From NCBI RefSeq assembly GCF_003697785.1, contig NZ_QOKZ01000003.1, positions 310,001 to 374,000 of the forward strand: DNA of 64,000 nucleotides, written 5' to 3'. The notes under the pieces are model-generated. The model did no database searches. It was not told where the DNA came from and worked only from the letters and a program-made list of their open reading frames with translations. The position numbers were made by a program, and so were the translations under genes. Every line of letters begins with the position of its first letter. Position 1 is the stretch's first letter. Of this stretch, positions 19,166 to 30,419 are shown in pieces. This DNA comes from Paracoccus alkanivorans. GTDB taxonomy: Bacteria > Pseudomonadota > Alphaproteobacteria > Rhodobacterales > Rhodobacteraceae.

Positions 19166-19945
19166 GGCCGACCTCCTTGAGAAAACGGGTCAGGATACCG
19201 GCATAGACGGCGGGCGCCTCGACGCAGGGCAGGTGGCCTGCACCCGGAATAACATCAAGCTGTGCCCCGGCAATCAGATCGGCGGTCGATTTGACGACAT
19301 CGGGCGGCGTCGCGCCGTCCAAATCCCCCGCGATCAGATGGACGGGCAGGTCGAGCCGCGCGGCCCTATCGCGCAGATCCGCGGCGGCAATCGCCTTGCA
19401 GCAGGCGATATAGCCACCGACCGGTTGACGCTCCAACATCCGCTGCCAGGGCACCGCTGCCCCCGAGGCCCGGAAACCGGGAGAGAACCAACGCTCCATC
19501 GTGGCCGGACCGATGCTTGGCAAGCCGCTTTGGCGAATGGCGGCGATGCGGTCCTCCCACATGGCGCTGTCGCCGATCTTTGCCGCACTGTTCGAGATGA
19601 CCAGCGCCCGCAACAGATCCCCATGACGCACAGCGAGGGACTGGCCGATCAACCCGCCGATGGAGAGGCCGACGAAAACCACATCCGACAGGTCCAGATG
19701 CCGGATCAACCCGGCCGCATCATCGGCAAGCTGATCGATACTGTATGGGCCGGGCGTTTCCCCGGACAGGCCATGTCCGCGCTTGTCGTATCGGATCAGC
19801 CGCAACCCCTCCGGCAGATGCGGCAGCAGCGCATCCCACAGCCGGAAATCCGTCCCGAGCGAATTGGCGAATGCCACCGCCGGACCGTGTCTGGGTCCAT
19901 GATCCGCGTAATGCAGATCGACTCCGTTCACATTCGCTGTCAGCA

Positions 19946-19946
<1 letters not shown>
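19158..19946 (-). CDS. pcaD: 3-oxoadipate enol-lactonase
   Basis: Alpha/beta hydrolase of 262 residues that opens the enol-lactone to 3-oxoadipate. The nucleophile elbow is VGLSIGGLIGQ, the oxyanion region is HYADHGPRHGPAVAFANS, and the catalytic His is in PGAGHLPCVEAP near the C terminus. It overlaps pobA by one base upstream and pcaC downstream. Within the pca operon the assignment is firm. Confidence 0.93.
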
Positions 19947-21203
<1,257 letters not shown>

Positions 21204-22118
21204 ATGGACCGCCGTATCAAGATCCGTCACTTGCAGGCCCTGACCGAGATCGTCCGTCAGGGCAGCCTGAAACGCGCCGCCGAACGGCTGTTCCTGACAC
21301 AGCCCGCCATATCCCGCACCCTGTCCGAACTGGAAGAGATTATCGGCGCCGAATTGCTGACTCGCAGCCGAAGCGGGGTGGCGCTGACACCGCAAGGCGA
21401 GTTCTTCCACGGTTTCGCGCAGAGCAGCCTGTCGGCACTGGAACAGGGACTGGCCGGGATCGAGGAGGCCGGGCGCGAGGGCGCCATGCAGTTGCGGGTC
21501 GGTGCGCTGCCATCGGTGGCGGCCCGGCTGATGCCCGAGGTGGTCAAACAGCTTGCCAAGCTCGCACCGGAAATACGGCTGGTCATCGCCGATGGTTCAC
21601 ATGGGCATCTGACCGGGTTGCTACGCGCTGGCGATCTGGATCTGGTCATCGGCAGGCTGGGTGCGCCCGAAACCATGCGCAGCCTCAGCTTTACCCAACT
21701 TTACCTGGAGGAGGTCGCGGTCGTGGTGCGCCCCGGCCATCCGATCCTGTCGGATCCCGACCTGCGACGGATTACCGATTGGCCGGTAATCTATCCCGCG
21801 CCCTGGGCCGCCATCCGGCCCTTTGTCGAGCGCTTGCTGATTGCCGAAGGCATTCCCATGCCGACAAGGCGGATCGAAACCGTATCGGGTGCGTTCGGGC
21901 GCGCCTACCTGCCGGGCAGCGACGCGGTCTGGTTCATCTCTGCCGGGGTGGTCGCACGCGAGGTCGAGCAGGGCCAACTGGTGCGCCTGCCGGTCGCCAC
22001 CGGCTCCACCGAAGGGCCGGTCGGGCTGATGGCCCACGCCGATCAGCCCGAGACCACCGCCCGGCAGCTATTCGTTCAGGCTGTCGGTCGAGCAGTTTCC
22101 CGGCTGGAGCTGGCGTGA
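21204..22118 (+). CDS. pcaQ: LysR-type activator of protocatechuate catabolism
   Basis: LysR regulator of 304 residues. The N-terminal winged helix is IKIRHLQALTEIVRQGSLKR followed by AAERLFLTQPAISRTLSELE, and an effector domain follows. In Agrobacterium and Sinorhizobium PcaQ responds to beta-carboxymuconate and activates pcaDCHGB. The same divergent arrangement here supports the name. The start MDRRIKIRHLQ at 21204 is preferred to an upstream TTG that would add seven unrelated residues. Confidence 0.88.
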   Translation: MDRRIKIRHLQALTEIVRQGSLKRAAERLFLTQPAISRTLSELEEIIGAELLTRSRSGVALTPQGEFFHGFAQSSLSALEQGLAGIEEAGREGAMQLRVGALPSVAARLMPEVVKQLAKLAPEIRLVIADGSHGHLTGLLRAGDLDLVIGRLGAPETMRSLSFTQLYLEEVAVVVRPGHPILSDPDLRRITDWPVIYPAPWAAIRPFVERLLIAEGIPMPTRRIETVSGAFGRAYLPGSDAVWFISAGVVAREVEQGQLVRLPVATGSTEGPVGLMAHADQPETTARQLFVQAVGRAVSRLELA

Positions 22119-22178
22119 CGAAATGCCCGGCACATGGAAATGATTTCACGGCTTGCCGATATCAGCTAGGCTTCGGCC

Positions 22179-22541
22179 ATGAGATACCTTGTCGCCCTGA
22201 TACTATGCCTTTCACCGCTGCCTGCCTCTGCCGACCCTCCGGTCGTGGAAAATGTCCGGGCCGAGCAGCAAGGCGATGGCTGGCGTTTCGATGTCACCAT
22301 TTCGCATCCCGATACCGGGTGGGAGCATTACGCCGATGCTTGGCGGGTGCTGGACATGGATGGAAACGAGTTGGGCCTGAGAATCCTTGCGCATCCTCAT
22401 GTGGATGAGCAGCCCTTTACGCGTTCATTGTCCGTTGTCGAAATTCCGGAGGATGTCACAATGGTCGAAGTCGAGGCCCGGTGCCTCGTGGACGGATGGT
22501 CCGGTGTGAGGACCAGGGTAGAGCTTGACAGAATCAAGTGA
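22179..22541 (+). CDS. Small secreted protein of unknown function
   Basis: A 120-residue protein with a cleavable signal peptide (MRYLVALILCLSPLPASADP, cleavage after ASA). The mature part is beta-rich, with the conserved-looking segments WRFDVTISHPDTGWEHYAD and WRVLDMDGNELG and one cysteine. It is probably periplasmic. It stands alone after pcaQ with a 60-base gap and converges on cysNC. I do not recognise a named family with confidence. Confidence 0.75.
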   Translation: MRYLVALILCLSPLPASADPPVVENVRAEQQGDGWRFDVTISHPDTGWEHYADAWRVLDMDGNELGLRILAHPHVDEQPFTRSLSVVEIPEDVTMVEVEARCLVDGWSGVRTRVELDRIK

Positions 22542-22544
22542 ATG

Positions 22545-22578
22545 AAAAGCGCCGGCCACGGAAACCCGCGGCCGGCGC
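22545..22578 (-). terminator. Rho-independent terminator of cysD-cysNC
   Basis: A nine-base-pair stem, GCGCCGGCC paired with GGCCGGCGC around a 12-base loop, lies 14 bases after the cysNC stop on the minus strand. It is followed there by TTTTCATTC. It also sits just after the plus-strand small-protein gene and may stop both transcripts. Confidence 0.8.
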
Positions 22579-22591
22579 CATTCGAACCAGA

Positions 22592-24514
22592 TCAGCTGAA
22601 CGTCTTGAGAATGCGTTCAACCACCTTCTCGGCGGCCTCTTCGGCGCTCAGTTCAACTGTGTTCACGGTCAACTCGGCAGTCTCGGGCTTTTCATAGGGG
22701 CTGTCAATCCCGGTGAAGTTCTTCAACTGACCGGAGCGGGCCTTCTTGTACAGACCCTTGACGTCACGCTCCTCGGCCACCTCCAGCGGGGTATCGACAT
22801 AGACCTCGATGAACTCGCCGCCAACCATCAGGTCACGCACCATCCGGCGCTCGGACCGGAAGGGCGAGATAAAGGCCGTCAGCACGATCAGGCCAGCGTC
22901 GGTCATCAGGCGCGCCACCTCGCCCACGCGGCGGATATTCTCCACCCGGTCGGCATCGGTAAAGCCCAGGTCGCGGTTCAGCCCGTGACGAACGTTGTCA
23001 CCATCCAGAAGGAAGGTGTGCTTGCCAAGAGCATGCAGTTTCTTCTCGACGATATTGGCGATGGTCGATTTACCCGAGCCCGACAGGCCGGTGAACCAGA
23101 CCACGGCGGCCTTCTGGTTCTTGAGGGCGGCATGGGCGTCACGGTCCACATCGACTGCCTGCCAGTGAATGTTCTGGCTGCGGCGCAGGGCGAAACGGAT
23201 CATGCCCGCCGCGACCGTCGCATTGCTCAGGCGGTCGATCAGGATGAAGCCGCCCAGATCGGGGTTCTGGTCATAGGCCTCGAAGGGAATCGCCCGGTCG
23301 GTCGAAATATTCACCGCACCGATCGCATTCAGCCCCAGGGTCTTGGAGGCCAGATGCTCCATCGTGTTGACGTTCACCTCATATTTCGGCTCGGTGACGG
23401 TCGCGGTAACGCTTTGGGTGCCGATCTTCAGGATATAGGGGCGGCCCGGCAGCATTTCCTCTTCGGACATCCAGACCAGCGTAGCCTCGAACTGGTCGGC
23501 AACCTCACAGGGCTCGTCCGATTTCACGATCACGTCGCCGCGCGAGCAGTCGATCTCGTCCTCGAAGGTCAGCGTGACGGATTGTCCGGCGACCGCCTGG
23601 TCGAGATTGCCGTCGAAGGTCACGATCGACTTGACCTTGGTGGTCTTGCCCGAGGGCAGCACCCGGATCGAATCGCCCGGGCGCACAGCGCCCGCACCGA
23701 TCTGGCCGGCAAAGCCCCGGAAGTCGAGATTTGGCCGGTTCACCCACTGCACCGCCATACGGAACGGATGATCCTGCATCCGCGCATCGCTGATCGGGGC
23801 CTCTTCCAGATGTCCCAGCAGCGTCGGCCCCTGGAACCATCCCATATTCGGGCTCTTGGTGACGATATTGTCGCCTTTCAGGCCCGAGATCGGAATCGGC
23901 AGGAAGCTGTCCATGCCGATCTGCTTGGCGAAATGCGAGTAATCGCTGACGATTTCATAGAACCGCTCGGCCGAGTAATCGACCAGGTCCATCTTGTTCA
24001 CCGCCAGCACAACGTTGCGGATGCCAAGCTGGTTCACCAGGTAGCTGTGCCGCCGGGTCTGGGTCAGCACGCCCTGACGCGCGTCGATCAGGATCACGGC
24101 CAGATCGGCGGTCGAGGCACCGGTCACCATGTTGCGGGTATATTGCTCGTGCCCCGGCGTGTCGGCGACGATGAATTTCCGCTTGTCGGTTGCGAAGAAG
24201 CGATAGGCGACATCGATGGTGATGCCCTGCTCGCGCTCGGCGGCTAGACCGTCGACCAGAAGTGCGAAATCAATCTCGCCGGCCTGCGTCCCGACATTCT
24301 TGGAATCGCTTTCAAGGCTGGCAAGCTGATCCTCGAAGATCATCTTGCTGTCGTAAAGCAGCCGGCCGATCAGCGTCGATTTGCCGTCATCCACCGAGCC
24401 GCAGGTGATGAAGCGCAGCATGGTCTTGTGCTGGTGCTTCAGCAGATAGGCGTCGATATCCTCGGCAATCAGCGAGTCCGTGACGTAAACGGGGTCTTTG
24501 GTATCAAGGGTCAT
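22592..24514 (-). CDS. cysNC: Bifunctional sulfate adenylyltransferase large subunit / APS kinase
   Basis: Fusion of 640 residues. The N-terminal EF-Tu-like GTPase domain (residues about 1-440) has [32 protein letters not shown] and AVNKMDL, and drives ATP sulfurylation by CysD. The C-terminal APS kinase domain (about 455-640) has [20 protein letters not shown] and phosphorylates APS to PAPS. It overlaps the cysD stop by one base. It serves assimilatory sulfate reduction or sulfation. Confidence 0.96.
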   Translation of the reverse strand: MTLDTKDPVYVTDSLIAEDIDAYLLKHQHKTMLRFITCGSVDDGKSTLIGRLLYDSKMIFEDQLASLESDSKNVGTQAGEIDFALLVDGLAAEREQGITIDVAYRFFATDKRKFIVADTPGHEQYTRNMVTGASTADLAVILIDARQGVLTQTRRHSYLVNQLGIRNVVLAVNKMDLVDYSAERFYEIVSDYSHFAKQIGMDSFLPIPISGLKGDNIVTKSPNMGWFQGPTLLGHLEEAPISDARMQDHPFRMAVQWVNRPNLDFRGFAGQIGAGAVRPGDSIRVLPSGKTTKVKSIVTFDGNLDQAVAGQSVTLTFEDEIDCSRGDVIVKSDEPCEVADQFEATLVWMSEEEMLPGRPYILKIGTQSVTATVTEPKYEVNVNTMEHLASKTLGLNAIGAVNISTDRAIPFEAYDQNPDLGGFILIDRLSNATVAAGMIRFALRRSQNIHWQAVDVDRDAHAALKNQKAAVVWFTGLSGSGKSTIANIVEKKLHALGKHTFLLDGDNVRHGLNRDLGFTDADRVENIRRVGEVARLMTDAGLIVLTAFISPFRSERRMVRDLMVGGEFIEVYVDTPLEVAEERDVKGLYKKARSGQLKNFTGIDSPYEKPETAELTVNTVELSAEEAAEKVVERILKTFS

Positions 24515-25449
24515 CAGAAATACCCCTCTTGCTTCTTTTTCTCCATCGAGGCGGCGGTATCGTGATCGATCGCGCGGCCCTGACGTTCGGATGTAGTGGT
24601 CAGCAGCATTTCCTGAATGACCTCGGGCAGCGTACTGGCCTCGGATTCGACCGCGCCGGTCAGCGGATAGCAGCCGAGCGTGCGGAAACGCACCGATTTC
24701 ATCTGCGGCACTTCACCCTCACGCAGCGGGAAGCGGTCGTCATCGACCATGATCAACAGCCCGTCACGCTCCACCACCGGGCGTGGCTCCGAGAAATACA
24801 GCGGCACGATCTCGATATTCTCGAGGTGGATATACTGCCAGATGTCCAGTTCGGTCCAGTTGGACAACGGAAAGACCCGGATCGATTCGCCCTTGGCCTT
24901 GCGGGTATTATATAGCCGCCACAGCTCCGGGCGCTGGTTCTTGGGATCCCAACGATGATTGGCCGAGCGGAACGAGAAGATGCGCTCCTTGGCACGCGAT
25001 TTCTCCTCGTCGCGGCGGGCGCCGCCAAAGGCCACGTCGAAATTGTATTTGGTCAGCGCCTGCTTCAGACCGTCGGTTTTCCACATATCGGTATGCAGAC
25101 TGCCGTGATCGAAGGGGTTGATACCCTTTTCCATCGCTTCGGGATTGTGATGCACGATCAGCTTCATGCCTGCGTCTTCGGCGGCACGGTCGCGCAGTTC
25201 GTACATGGCGCGGAATTTCCATGTCGTATCGACATGCAGCAACGGAAACGGCGGCGGGGCCGGATAAAAGGCCTTCTTCGCCAGATGCAGCATGCAGGCG
25301 GAATCTTTTCCAACAGAATAGAGCATGACGGGGTTGTCGGCATTCGCCACAACCTCGCGCATAATATGGATGCTTTCAGCTTCAAGGCGCTGCAAATGGG
25401 TCAGCGTGGCCGGGCTGATTCCTGTGTCAGTGGCGGGCTGGGTTGTCAT
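24514..25449 (-). CDS. cysD: Sulfate adenylyltransferase small subunit
   Basis: ATP-pyrophosphatase-fold subunit of about 311 residues that forms APS from ATP and sulfate together with CysN. The PP-loop is [19 protein letters not shown], and [20 protein letters not shown] is characteristic. The start [10 protein letters not shown] at 25449 is a choice between this and an ATG-less extension of 11 codons; neither has a strong Shine-Dalgarno. It is first in the two-gene operon. The 174 bases upstream of it show no recognisable site. Confidence 0.94.
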   Translation of the reverse strand: MTTQPATDTGISPATLTHLQRLEAESIHIMREVVANADNPVMLYSVGKDSACMLHLAKKAFYPAPPPFPLLHVDTTWKFRAMYELRDRAAEDAGMKLIVHHNPEAMEKGINPFDHGSLHTDMWKTDGLKQALTKYNFDVAFGGARRDEEKSRAKERIFSFRSANHRWDPKNQRPELWRLYNTRKAKGESIRVFPLSNWTELDIWQYIHLENIEIVPLYFSEPRPVVERDGLLIMVDDDRFPLREGEVPQMKSVRFRTLGCYPLTGAVESEASTLPEVIQEMLLTTTSERQGRAIDHDTAASMEKKKQEGYF

Positions 25450-25623
25450 GGCTATGAACTCATTTCTTATGCGGGGTGGCATTTGGCAGATCTCGGCGGC
25501 AATACCAAGGGGGGTGGCGAAATAACGCCCAAGTTTCCGTCAAGAGGTCCAATGATTGGGCAATTTTCCCGCAATTTCAGACCATGCGAGAACAAAACCC
25601 GGGCTTCTGCGTACAACACTGTT

Positions 25624-26382
25624 TCAATCAAAACGTCGGACATCAATACCGTCCTCTACTAGTGCATGCCGTACTCCTTCAGCCATCTTCACGGCTTCGG
25701 ACGAATCGCCATGCACGCAAATCGTATCGATCCGGCAGGGGATTCGCTTGCCGCTGCCGGTCATGATTGCTCCTTCGCGGATCATCTGTACCATCCGTCG
25801 TCCGGCTTCAACCGGGTCGTGCAGCACTGCGCCCGGCTGGCTGCGGTCGACAAGCGAAGCATCATCGTTATAGGCGCGGTCAGCAAAGATTTCTCCTGCA
25901 TATGCCGCACCCAGGTCGCGGGCGGCTGCCTCCATTCCGGTACCTGCCAGCACCACGAGGATCAATCCCGGATCGACCTTTAACGCCGCCTCGTAACAAA
26001 TTCGTGCAATCTCGGGCTCATCCGTGGCCATGTTCGACAAAGCACCATGCAGCTTGAGATGCCGAACCTCCGCCCCGACAGACCGGGCAATGCCCTGCGC
26101 CGCCCCAAGCTGATAGGCAACCATATTTGCCAGCTCCTCCTTGCCAAGGCGAATGCGGCGGCGCCCGAACCCCTGGAGGTCGGCAAAACCCGGATGCGCC
26201 CCAATTCCTACGCCCTTCGCATGGGCACGAGCCATCGTGCGAGCCATCACATCCGGATCCCCGGCATGGAATCCGCAGGCAATATTGGCCGAAGTCACGA
26301 TATCCAGCAAAGCGGCATCGTCACCCATCCTCCATGGCCCGAAGCCTTCGCCCATGTCCGAATTCAGATCGACGCGCATCAT
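25624..26382 (-). CDS. pxpA: 5-oxoprolinase subunit A (LamB/YcsF family)
   Basis: Protein of 252 residues that with PxpB and PxpC forms the ATP-dependent prokaryotic 5-oxoprolinase, which returns cyclised glutamate to glutamate. The N terminus MRVDLNSDMGEGFGPWRMGD and TSANIACGFHAGDPDVM are family signatures. It overlaps the end of pxpC by ATGA. Order here is pxpB-pxpC-pxpA, transcribed leftward. Confidence 0.93.
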   Translation of the reverse strand: MMRVDLNSDMGEGFGPWRMGDDAALLDIVTSANIACGFHAGDPDVMARTMARAHAKGVGIGAHPGFADLQGFGRRRIRLGKEELANMVAYQLGAAQGIARSVGAEVRHLKLHGALSNMATDEPEIARICYEAALKVDPGLILVVLAGTGMEAAARDLGAAYAGEIFADRAYNDDASLVDRSQPGAVLHDPVEAGRRMVQMIREGAIMTGSGKRIPCRIDTICVHGDSSEAVKMAEGVRHALVEDGIDVRRFD

Positions 26383-27392
26383 TTATCCTCCAGTTCATCG
26401 CCCGCCGTGACACCGCCAATCAACTGAAATGTCAGCAAATCGATCATCGTCGCCGGATCGCGGACCAGTGGGCGGCAACGGGCCACAGCGGCCCGCAGCT
26501 GCTGTGCGTCGGTCTGCCAAAGCCTGTCGGCCTCGTCCAGTGCAATCCTCTGGAACAGCAGTTTCGTGCCGGGCGCCGCCTGCGCCGCAATCGGCAGATC
26601 GGCGGGAATGATCGTGCCGAGGCGCGGATATCCGCCGATGGTCTGGCATTCAGCCAGCAAGACGAAGGGCACGCCGTCGCCGGTCATCTGCAAGTCGCCC
26701 GGCCCGATCAGGTCCGAGGCAAGCCCCGCCGCGTGCTCCGACGCGAATCCGCGGTCGGCGTCGAACCTGACTCCCTGACGGTTACCGCGATCGGAACGGG
26801 TGAACTCGGTTTCGAAAAAGGCCGACAGCACCGCATCGGCGAACAGCCTGGTCTGCGGACCATCAACCACCCGGACCGTGCCGCCATTGAACCTTGCAAC
26901 GGGATCGATCACACGCGGCGGCATGTCGGGGCACGGGTCCGGCCCGACGGGCAGGGCGCCGGGGGTGAGGGGCGCGAAGATCCCGATACTCAGATGTGCG
27001 GCCCGGCTGCCAAGCCATTCCTCGCCCGCCATGCCGCCCGCAGGCGTCAGGTAACCATAGCTTCCCGCCTGCATACCGGCGATCTGCAGGGATTGTCCGG
27101 GTTGCAGCAGATGCGATGCGTGCCAACGCAGCGGGACCCCATCCAGCCTTGCATCCATCGGCGCTCCGGTCAGGGCAATCCGCATCGGCTGATCAGCTTC
27201 GAAAAAGCCGCCCGCGCCCGCCATCTCTATACCCGCCAGCGGTCCATCCGCGCCCAGCAGGGCTGCCGCCTCGATCAAGGCCAGCCGGTCAACGGCGCCG
27301 CCGCGCGACAGCCCCTGCGCCAGATGACCCGGGCGCCCCATGTCCTGAACCGTCAGAATCCCATCGGCGCGGCGCAAATGCAGGGAGGTCAT
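26379..27392 (-). CDS. pxpC: 5-oxoprolinase subunit C (biotin-dependent carboxyltransferase-like)
   Basis: A 337-residue protein of the KipA/PxpC family. Visible marks are VQDMGRPGHLAQGLSRGGAVD near the N terminus and FDADRGFASEHAAGLASDLI in the middle. It overlaps both neighbours by four bases, so the three subunits should be made in fixed ratio. The older name is allophanate hydrolase subunit 2-like; the oxoprolinase role is by family and operon context. Confidence 0.92.
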   Translation of the reverse strand: MTSLHLRRADGILTVQDMGRPGHLAQGLSRGGAVDRLALIEAAALLGADGPLAGIEMAGAGGFFEADQPMRIALTGAPMDARLDGVPLRWHASHLLQPGQSLQIAGMQAGSYGYLTPAGGMAGEEWLGSRAAHLSIGIFAPLTPGALPVGPDPCPDMPPRVIDPVARFNGGTVRVVDGPQTRLFADAVLSAFFETEFTRSDRGNRQGVRFDADRGFASEHAAGLASDLIGPGDLQMTGDGVPFVLLAECQTIGGYPRLGTIIPADLPIAAQAAPGTKLLFQRIALDEADRLWQTDAQQLRAAVARCRPLVRDPATMIDLLTFQLIGGVTAGDELEDK

Positions 27393-28147
27393 CGCAGCAC
27401 CTTCAGCCGCGCGCCTCCAAGCCCGTCGGCGGCCTGCTCCAGCGCCTCGATTTCAGAGGCGGGGACAGGGGCAAAGCGGATCGCGTCACCTGCCCGCAAC
27501 GGCATCGGCGTGTCACGCTCGGGACGAAAGCTGCGAAAGGCGCTGCGCCCCACCTGACGCCAGCCGGTTGCCGATGATGCGCCGAACATCACGAGTTGCC
27601 GCACCGCGACCACGATGGCTCCTGCAGGAACAGTTGGCGTCAATTCGGACTGGCGCGGCAAATCCCAGGCCTCGGGCAGCAGACCGATATAGGGTTGTCC
27701 GGGAGCAAAGCCGATCACCAGAACCCGCAGATCCGCCTCGCAGATCTGCCGAATGGCTGCGTCGGGGCTGCAGCCGACCGCCTGCGCCACTTCGGCAAGC
27801 TGCGGCCCGTCCGCATCGCCGAATGCCGCCGGAATCGTCCATCGCCGGGCAGGGGGTGGGGTATCGAGCTGTCCCTGAATGATATGTTGCGCGCGTGCCG
27901 ACATTTCCGTGGCCAGAACCTCGCGCCGGGTCTTCCCGGGATCGAAGCGCAACAATACCGAGACAAGGCCCGGCGCGATCTCGACCACCCCGGCCGGGGT
28001 TTTCGCCTCCAGGTCCGCTGCCAGCAACTGCGTTGCCGCCATCGCCTCGGGCTTTGCCGTCAGGGCAAAGCGCAGCAGCACCCCGTCAATCCCGGCCCAA
28101 TGCGTCCGGGGCTCAAGCCCGATAGGGATATTGCTTTCGGAGGTCAT
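27389..28147 (-). CDS. pxpB: 5-oxoprolinase subunit B
   Basis: A KipI/PxpB family protein of about 252 residues. The segment VLVIGFAPGQPYIGLLP with the following LPRQSELTPTVPAGAIVVA is the family core. I use the ATG at 28147 (MTSESNIPIGLE); a TTG five codons upstream overlaps alkB. It starts 11 bases after the alkB stop, continuing an operon-like run from mutY. Confidence 0.9.
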   Translation of the reverse strand: MTSESNIPIGLEPRTHWAGIDGVLLRFALTAKPEAMAATQLLAADLEAKTPAGVVEIAPGLVSVLLRFDPGKTRREVLATEMSARAQHIIQGQLDTPPPARRWTIPAAFGDADGPQLAEVAQAVGCSPDAAIRQICEADLRVLVIGFAPGQPYIGLLPEAWDLPRQSELTPTVPAGAIVVAVRQLVMFGASSATGWRQVGRSAFRSFRPERDTPMPLRAGDAIRFAPVPASEIEALEQAADGLGGARLKVLR

Positions 28148-28158
28148 CAGCGATCCGG

Positions 28159-29304
28159 TCAAAGCGCATTGCGGGGCATCGGCAATTCGCCCCGGTTATA
28201 CGGCCCCCAATCCTCGATATCGGGATAGAATTGACGACGCCAGGCACGAACCCTCGGATTCATCCGCCGCCGCCACCAGGGCGGAACCATGGCCACGAAG
28301 GTCATCGCCGGATAACCAAGGGGTAATTGCGGCGCCTCGTCCTCGCCATAGGTCTGCAACAGGGGAAACCTTCGGTCCGGCTTGTAATGGTGATCAGAGT
28401 GGCGCTGCAGGTTGATCAGCAGCCAGTTCGATCCCGTATGCGATGCGTTCCAGCTATGCCGGGGCAGGATGCGCTCGTATCGGCCCTCGCCCAGATAGCG
28501 GCGGGTCAGCCCATAATGTTCGACGTAATTCGTCAATTCGAGCTGCCAGATGGCGATGAAAGCCTGGAACAGGAACAGGAACAGCCCCTGCAACCCGCCC
28601 AGCAGCAATGCCAGCACCAGCATTCCAAGCTGGATCGCGCCATAGCGCCAGAACGGGTTGCGCCGGTCGAACGGTCCCTTTCCGCCACGCGCCAGGAACC
28701 GCGTTTCGGCGCGCCATGCACTTGCCGGGCCATCGCGAAGCACACGCCAGAAAAAGCGGTAGAACCCCTCGTTATAGCGGGCGGAAACCGCGTCCCGGGG
28801 GGTGGCGACCCATGAATGATGAACCAGAAGATGTTCGGTCCGGAAATGCGAATACAGGACCGATCCCAGCAGAAGATCGCCCAGCCACCGCTCCAGCACG
28901 GTTTTCTGGTGCAAAAGCTCATGCGCATAGACGATCCCGATCGAGCCGGACAACACGCCGATGCCAAAGAACAGGCCAAGCTTTTCCAGCCCCGAAAGAT
29001 GCCCCGAGGAGGTCGCATACCAGATCGCGCCGAATATCGCCGCGAATTGCAGCGGGAACCATACGATCGTGACCGCACGGTGCCAGAAAAGCTGCGCAAC
29101 CTCGGTTTCCGTGTCGGGATTTTCCTCGTTCAGTCCCAGCACTCCGTCCAGCGCCGTGGTCAGATACCATGCATATGCGGGCAAAAGCATCCACCAGAGC
29201 CCGCCCTTCACGGCGGCCAAGGCGACAAGGGGCGGCATGATGACCGACATCCAGAACGGGGCGGCGGCGGGCAGGGGGTTGGGTGATTTGCTGCTCATGG
29301 CCAT
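28159..29304 (-). CDS. alkB: Alkane 1-monooxygenase (AlkB-type di-iron membrane hydroxylase)
   Basis: Integral membrane di-iron hydroxylase of about 381 residues for terminal oxidation of medium or long alkanes. All histidine boxes are present: HELLHQ, EHLLVHH, LQRHSDHH, plus the NYVEHYG motif that marks true AlkB rather than fatty-acid desaturases. Several hydrophobic spans precede the first box. The start ATG at 29304 lies four bases after the mutY stop, and an ATG two codons later is equally possible. No rubredoxin, rubredoxin reductase or alkane regulator is adjacent, so electron partners must be elsewhere. Confidence 0.92.
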   Translation of the reverse strand: MAMSSKSPNPLPAAAPFWMSVIMPPLVALAAVKGGLWWMLLPAYAWYLTTALDGVLGLNEENPDTETEVAQLFWHRAVTIVWFPLQFAAIFGAIWYATSSGHLSGLEKLGLFFGIGVLSGSIGIVYAHELLHQKTVLERWLGDLLLGSVLYSHFRTEHLLVHHSWVATPRDAVSARYNEGFYRFFWRVLRDGPASAWRAETRFLARGGKGPFDRRNPFWRYGAIQLGMLVLALLLGGLQGLFLFLFQAFIAIWQLELTNYVEHYGLTRRYLGEGRYERILPRHSWNASHTGSNWLLINLQRHSDHHYKPDRRFPLLQTYGEDEAPQLPLGYPAMTFVAMVPPWWRRRMNPRVRAWRRQFYPDIEDWGPYNRGELPMPRNAL

Positions 29305-29308
29305 GATA

Positions 29309-30334
29309 CTACGCCGCGATTTCCGTACGCGCCACATCCCAAACCTTGCGCATCAGCCCCGGCAGCCCATCCCGGTCGATTTGCCGCAGGGAAACAAGAT
29401 GGCCCCGCTCCGGCCGGCCGACCAGGTCACCAAGCATGACGCGAAGCGACAGGTTGAAATGTGTGAAAACATGCCGCACTTCGCCGATCTCGTGCCAATC
29501 GGCATCACCGGGCGGCGGCAGATCGCGCCCATCCCACCCGGTCGAGGGAAAGGCGAGCATACCGCCCAGCAAGCCTTTGGCGGGGCGTTCTTCCAGCAAC
29601 AAGCTGTTACCGTGCCGTGCCACCCAGACAATACCGCTTCGATTCGGCCTGGCGATCTTCGGTGCCTTGCGTGGAAGTTCCGCAGCGATGCCCTTTTCGC
29701 GCGCTTCGCAATCCGCGATCAGGGGGCAAATTCCGCATGCAGGGTTGCGCGGCACACAGATCGTCGCGCCAAGATCCATCATCGCCTGAGCGTAATCCCC
29801 GGGCCGCTCTTGCGGTGTGAGCGTTTCCGCCAGGGCAATCAGTTCGGGCTTTGCGGCGGGAAGCGGGGTCTCAATGGCACGCAACCGCGCCACCACACGC
29901 TCGACATTGCCATCGACAACGGTTTCGGGCGCATCATAGGCGATCGCCGCGATGGCTGCCGATGTATAAGGGCCAATGCCGGGCAATGCCTGCAAGCCCT
30001 CGCGGGTCCGGGGAAAGCCGCCTGCGTCCGACACGATTCGCGCGCATGCCAGCAGGTTGCGGGCACGTGCGTAATAGCCCAGTCCGGCCCATTCCGCCAT
30101 GACGCGCGCGTCATCCGCCGCCGCCAGATCGCCGACACTTGGCCAAAGACTGATGAACCGCTCGAAATAGGATTTCACGGCGGCGACCGTGGTTTGCTGC
30201 AGCATGATCTCGGACAGCCAGACGCGATAGGGATCGGCCGCGCCGCCGCCCGGCGGAACACGCCACGGCAGGACGCGCGCATGCCGGTCATACCATTCCA
30301 GAAGCCGTTCTCCGATCACCTTGCTGTCACGCAA
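29309..30334 (-). CDS. mutY: A/G-specific adenine DNA glycosylase
   Basis: Base-excision repair enzyme of 341 residues that removes adenine mispaired with 8-oxoguanine. It shows the helix-hairpin-helix LPGIGPYTSAAIAA with the catalytic Asp in VVDGNVERV. The Cys ligands of the 4Fe-4S cluster are spaced C-x6-C-x2-C-x5-C in CVPRNPACGICPLIADC. A NUDIX-like C domain recognises 8-oxoG. It heads a leftward gene run with alkB and pxpBCA and is divergent from the DUF721 gene. Confidence 0.96.
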   Translation of the reverse strand: MRDSKVIGERLLEWYDRHARVLPWRVPPGGGAADPYRVWLSEIMLQQTTVAAVKSYFERFISLWPSVGDLAAADDARVMAEWAGLGYYARARNLLACARIVSDAGGFPRTREGLQALPGIGPYTSAAIAAIAYDAPETVVDGNVERVVARLRAIETPLPAAKPELIALAETLTPQERPGDYAQAMMDLGATICVPRNPACGICPLIADCEAREKGIAAELPRKAPKIARPNRSGIVWVARHGNSLLLEERPAKGLLGGMLAFPSTGWDGRDLPPPGDADWHEIGEVRHVFTHFNLSLRVMLGDLVGRPERGHLVSLRQIDRDGLPGLMRKVWDVARTEIAA

Positions 30335-30419
30335 TTTTCAGAGCTCCATCCTTTCGGCGCGCTTTCATCCGGGCCTCCTGCTGGTTAAGGATATACATGT
30401 GTTAACCGATCAGACAGGC

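Noticed and set aside
22538..24247. Open frame of about 569 codons on the plus strand opposite cysNC
   Set aside because: It starts inside the cysNC terminator and mirrors a well-conserved gene; composition is shadow-like.
28159..29304. Fatty-acid desaturase as an alternative for the di-iron membrane protein
   Set aside because: The NYVEHYG motif and the LQRHSDHH box with following PDRRFPLL fit alkane hydroxylases rather than desaturases.
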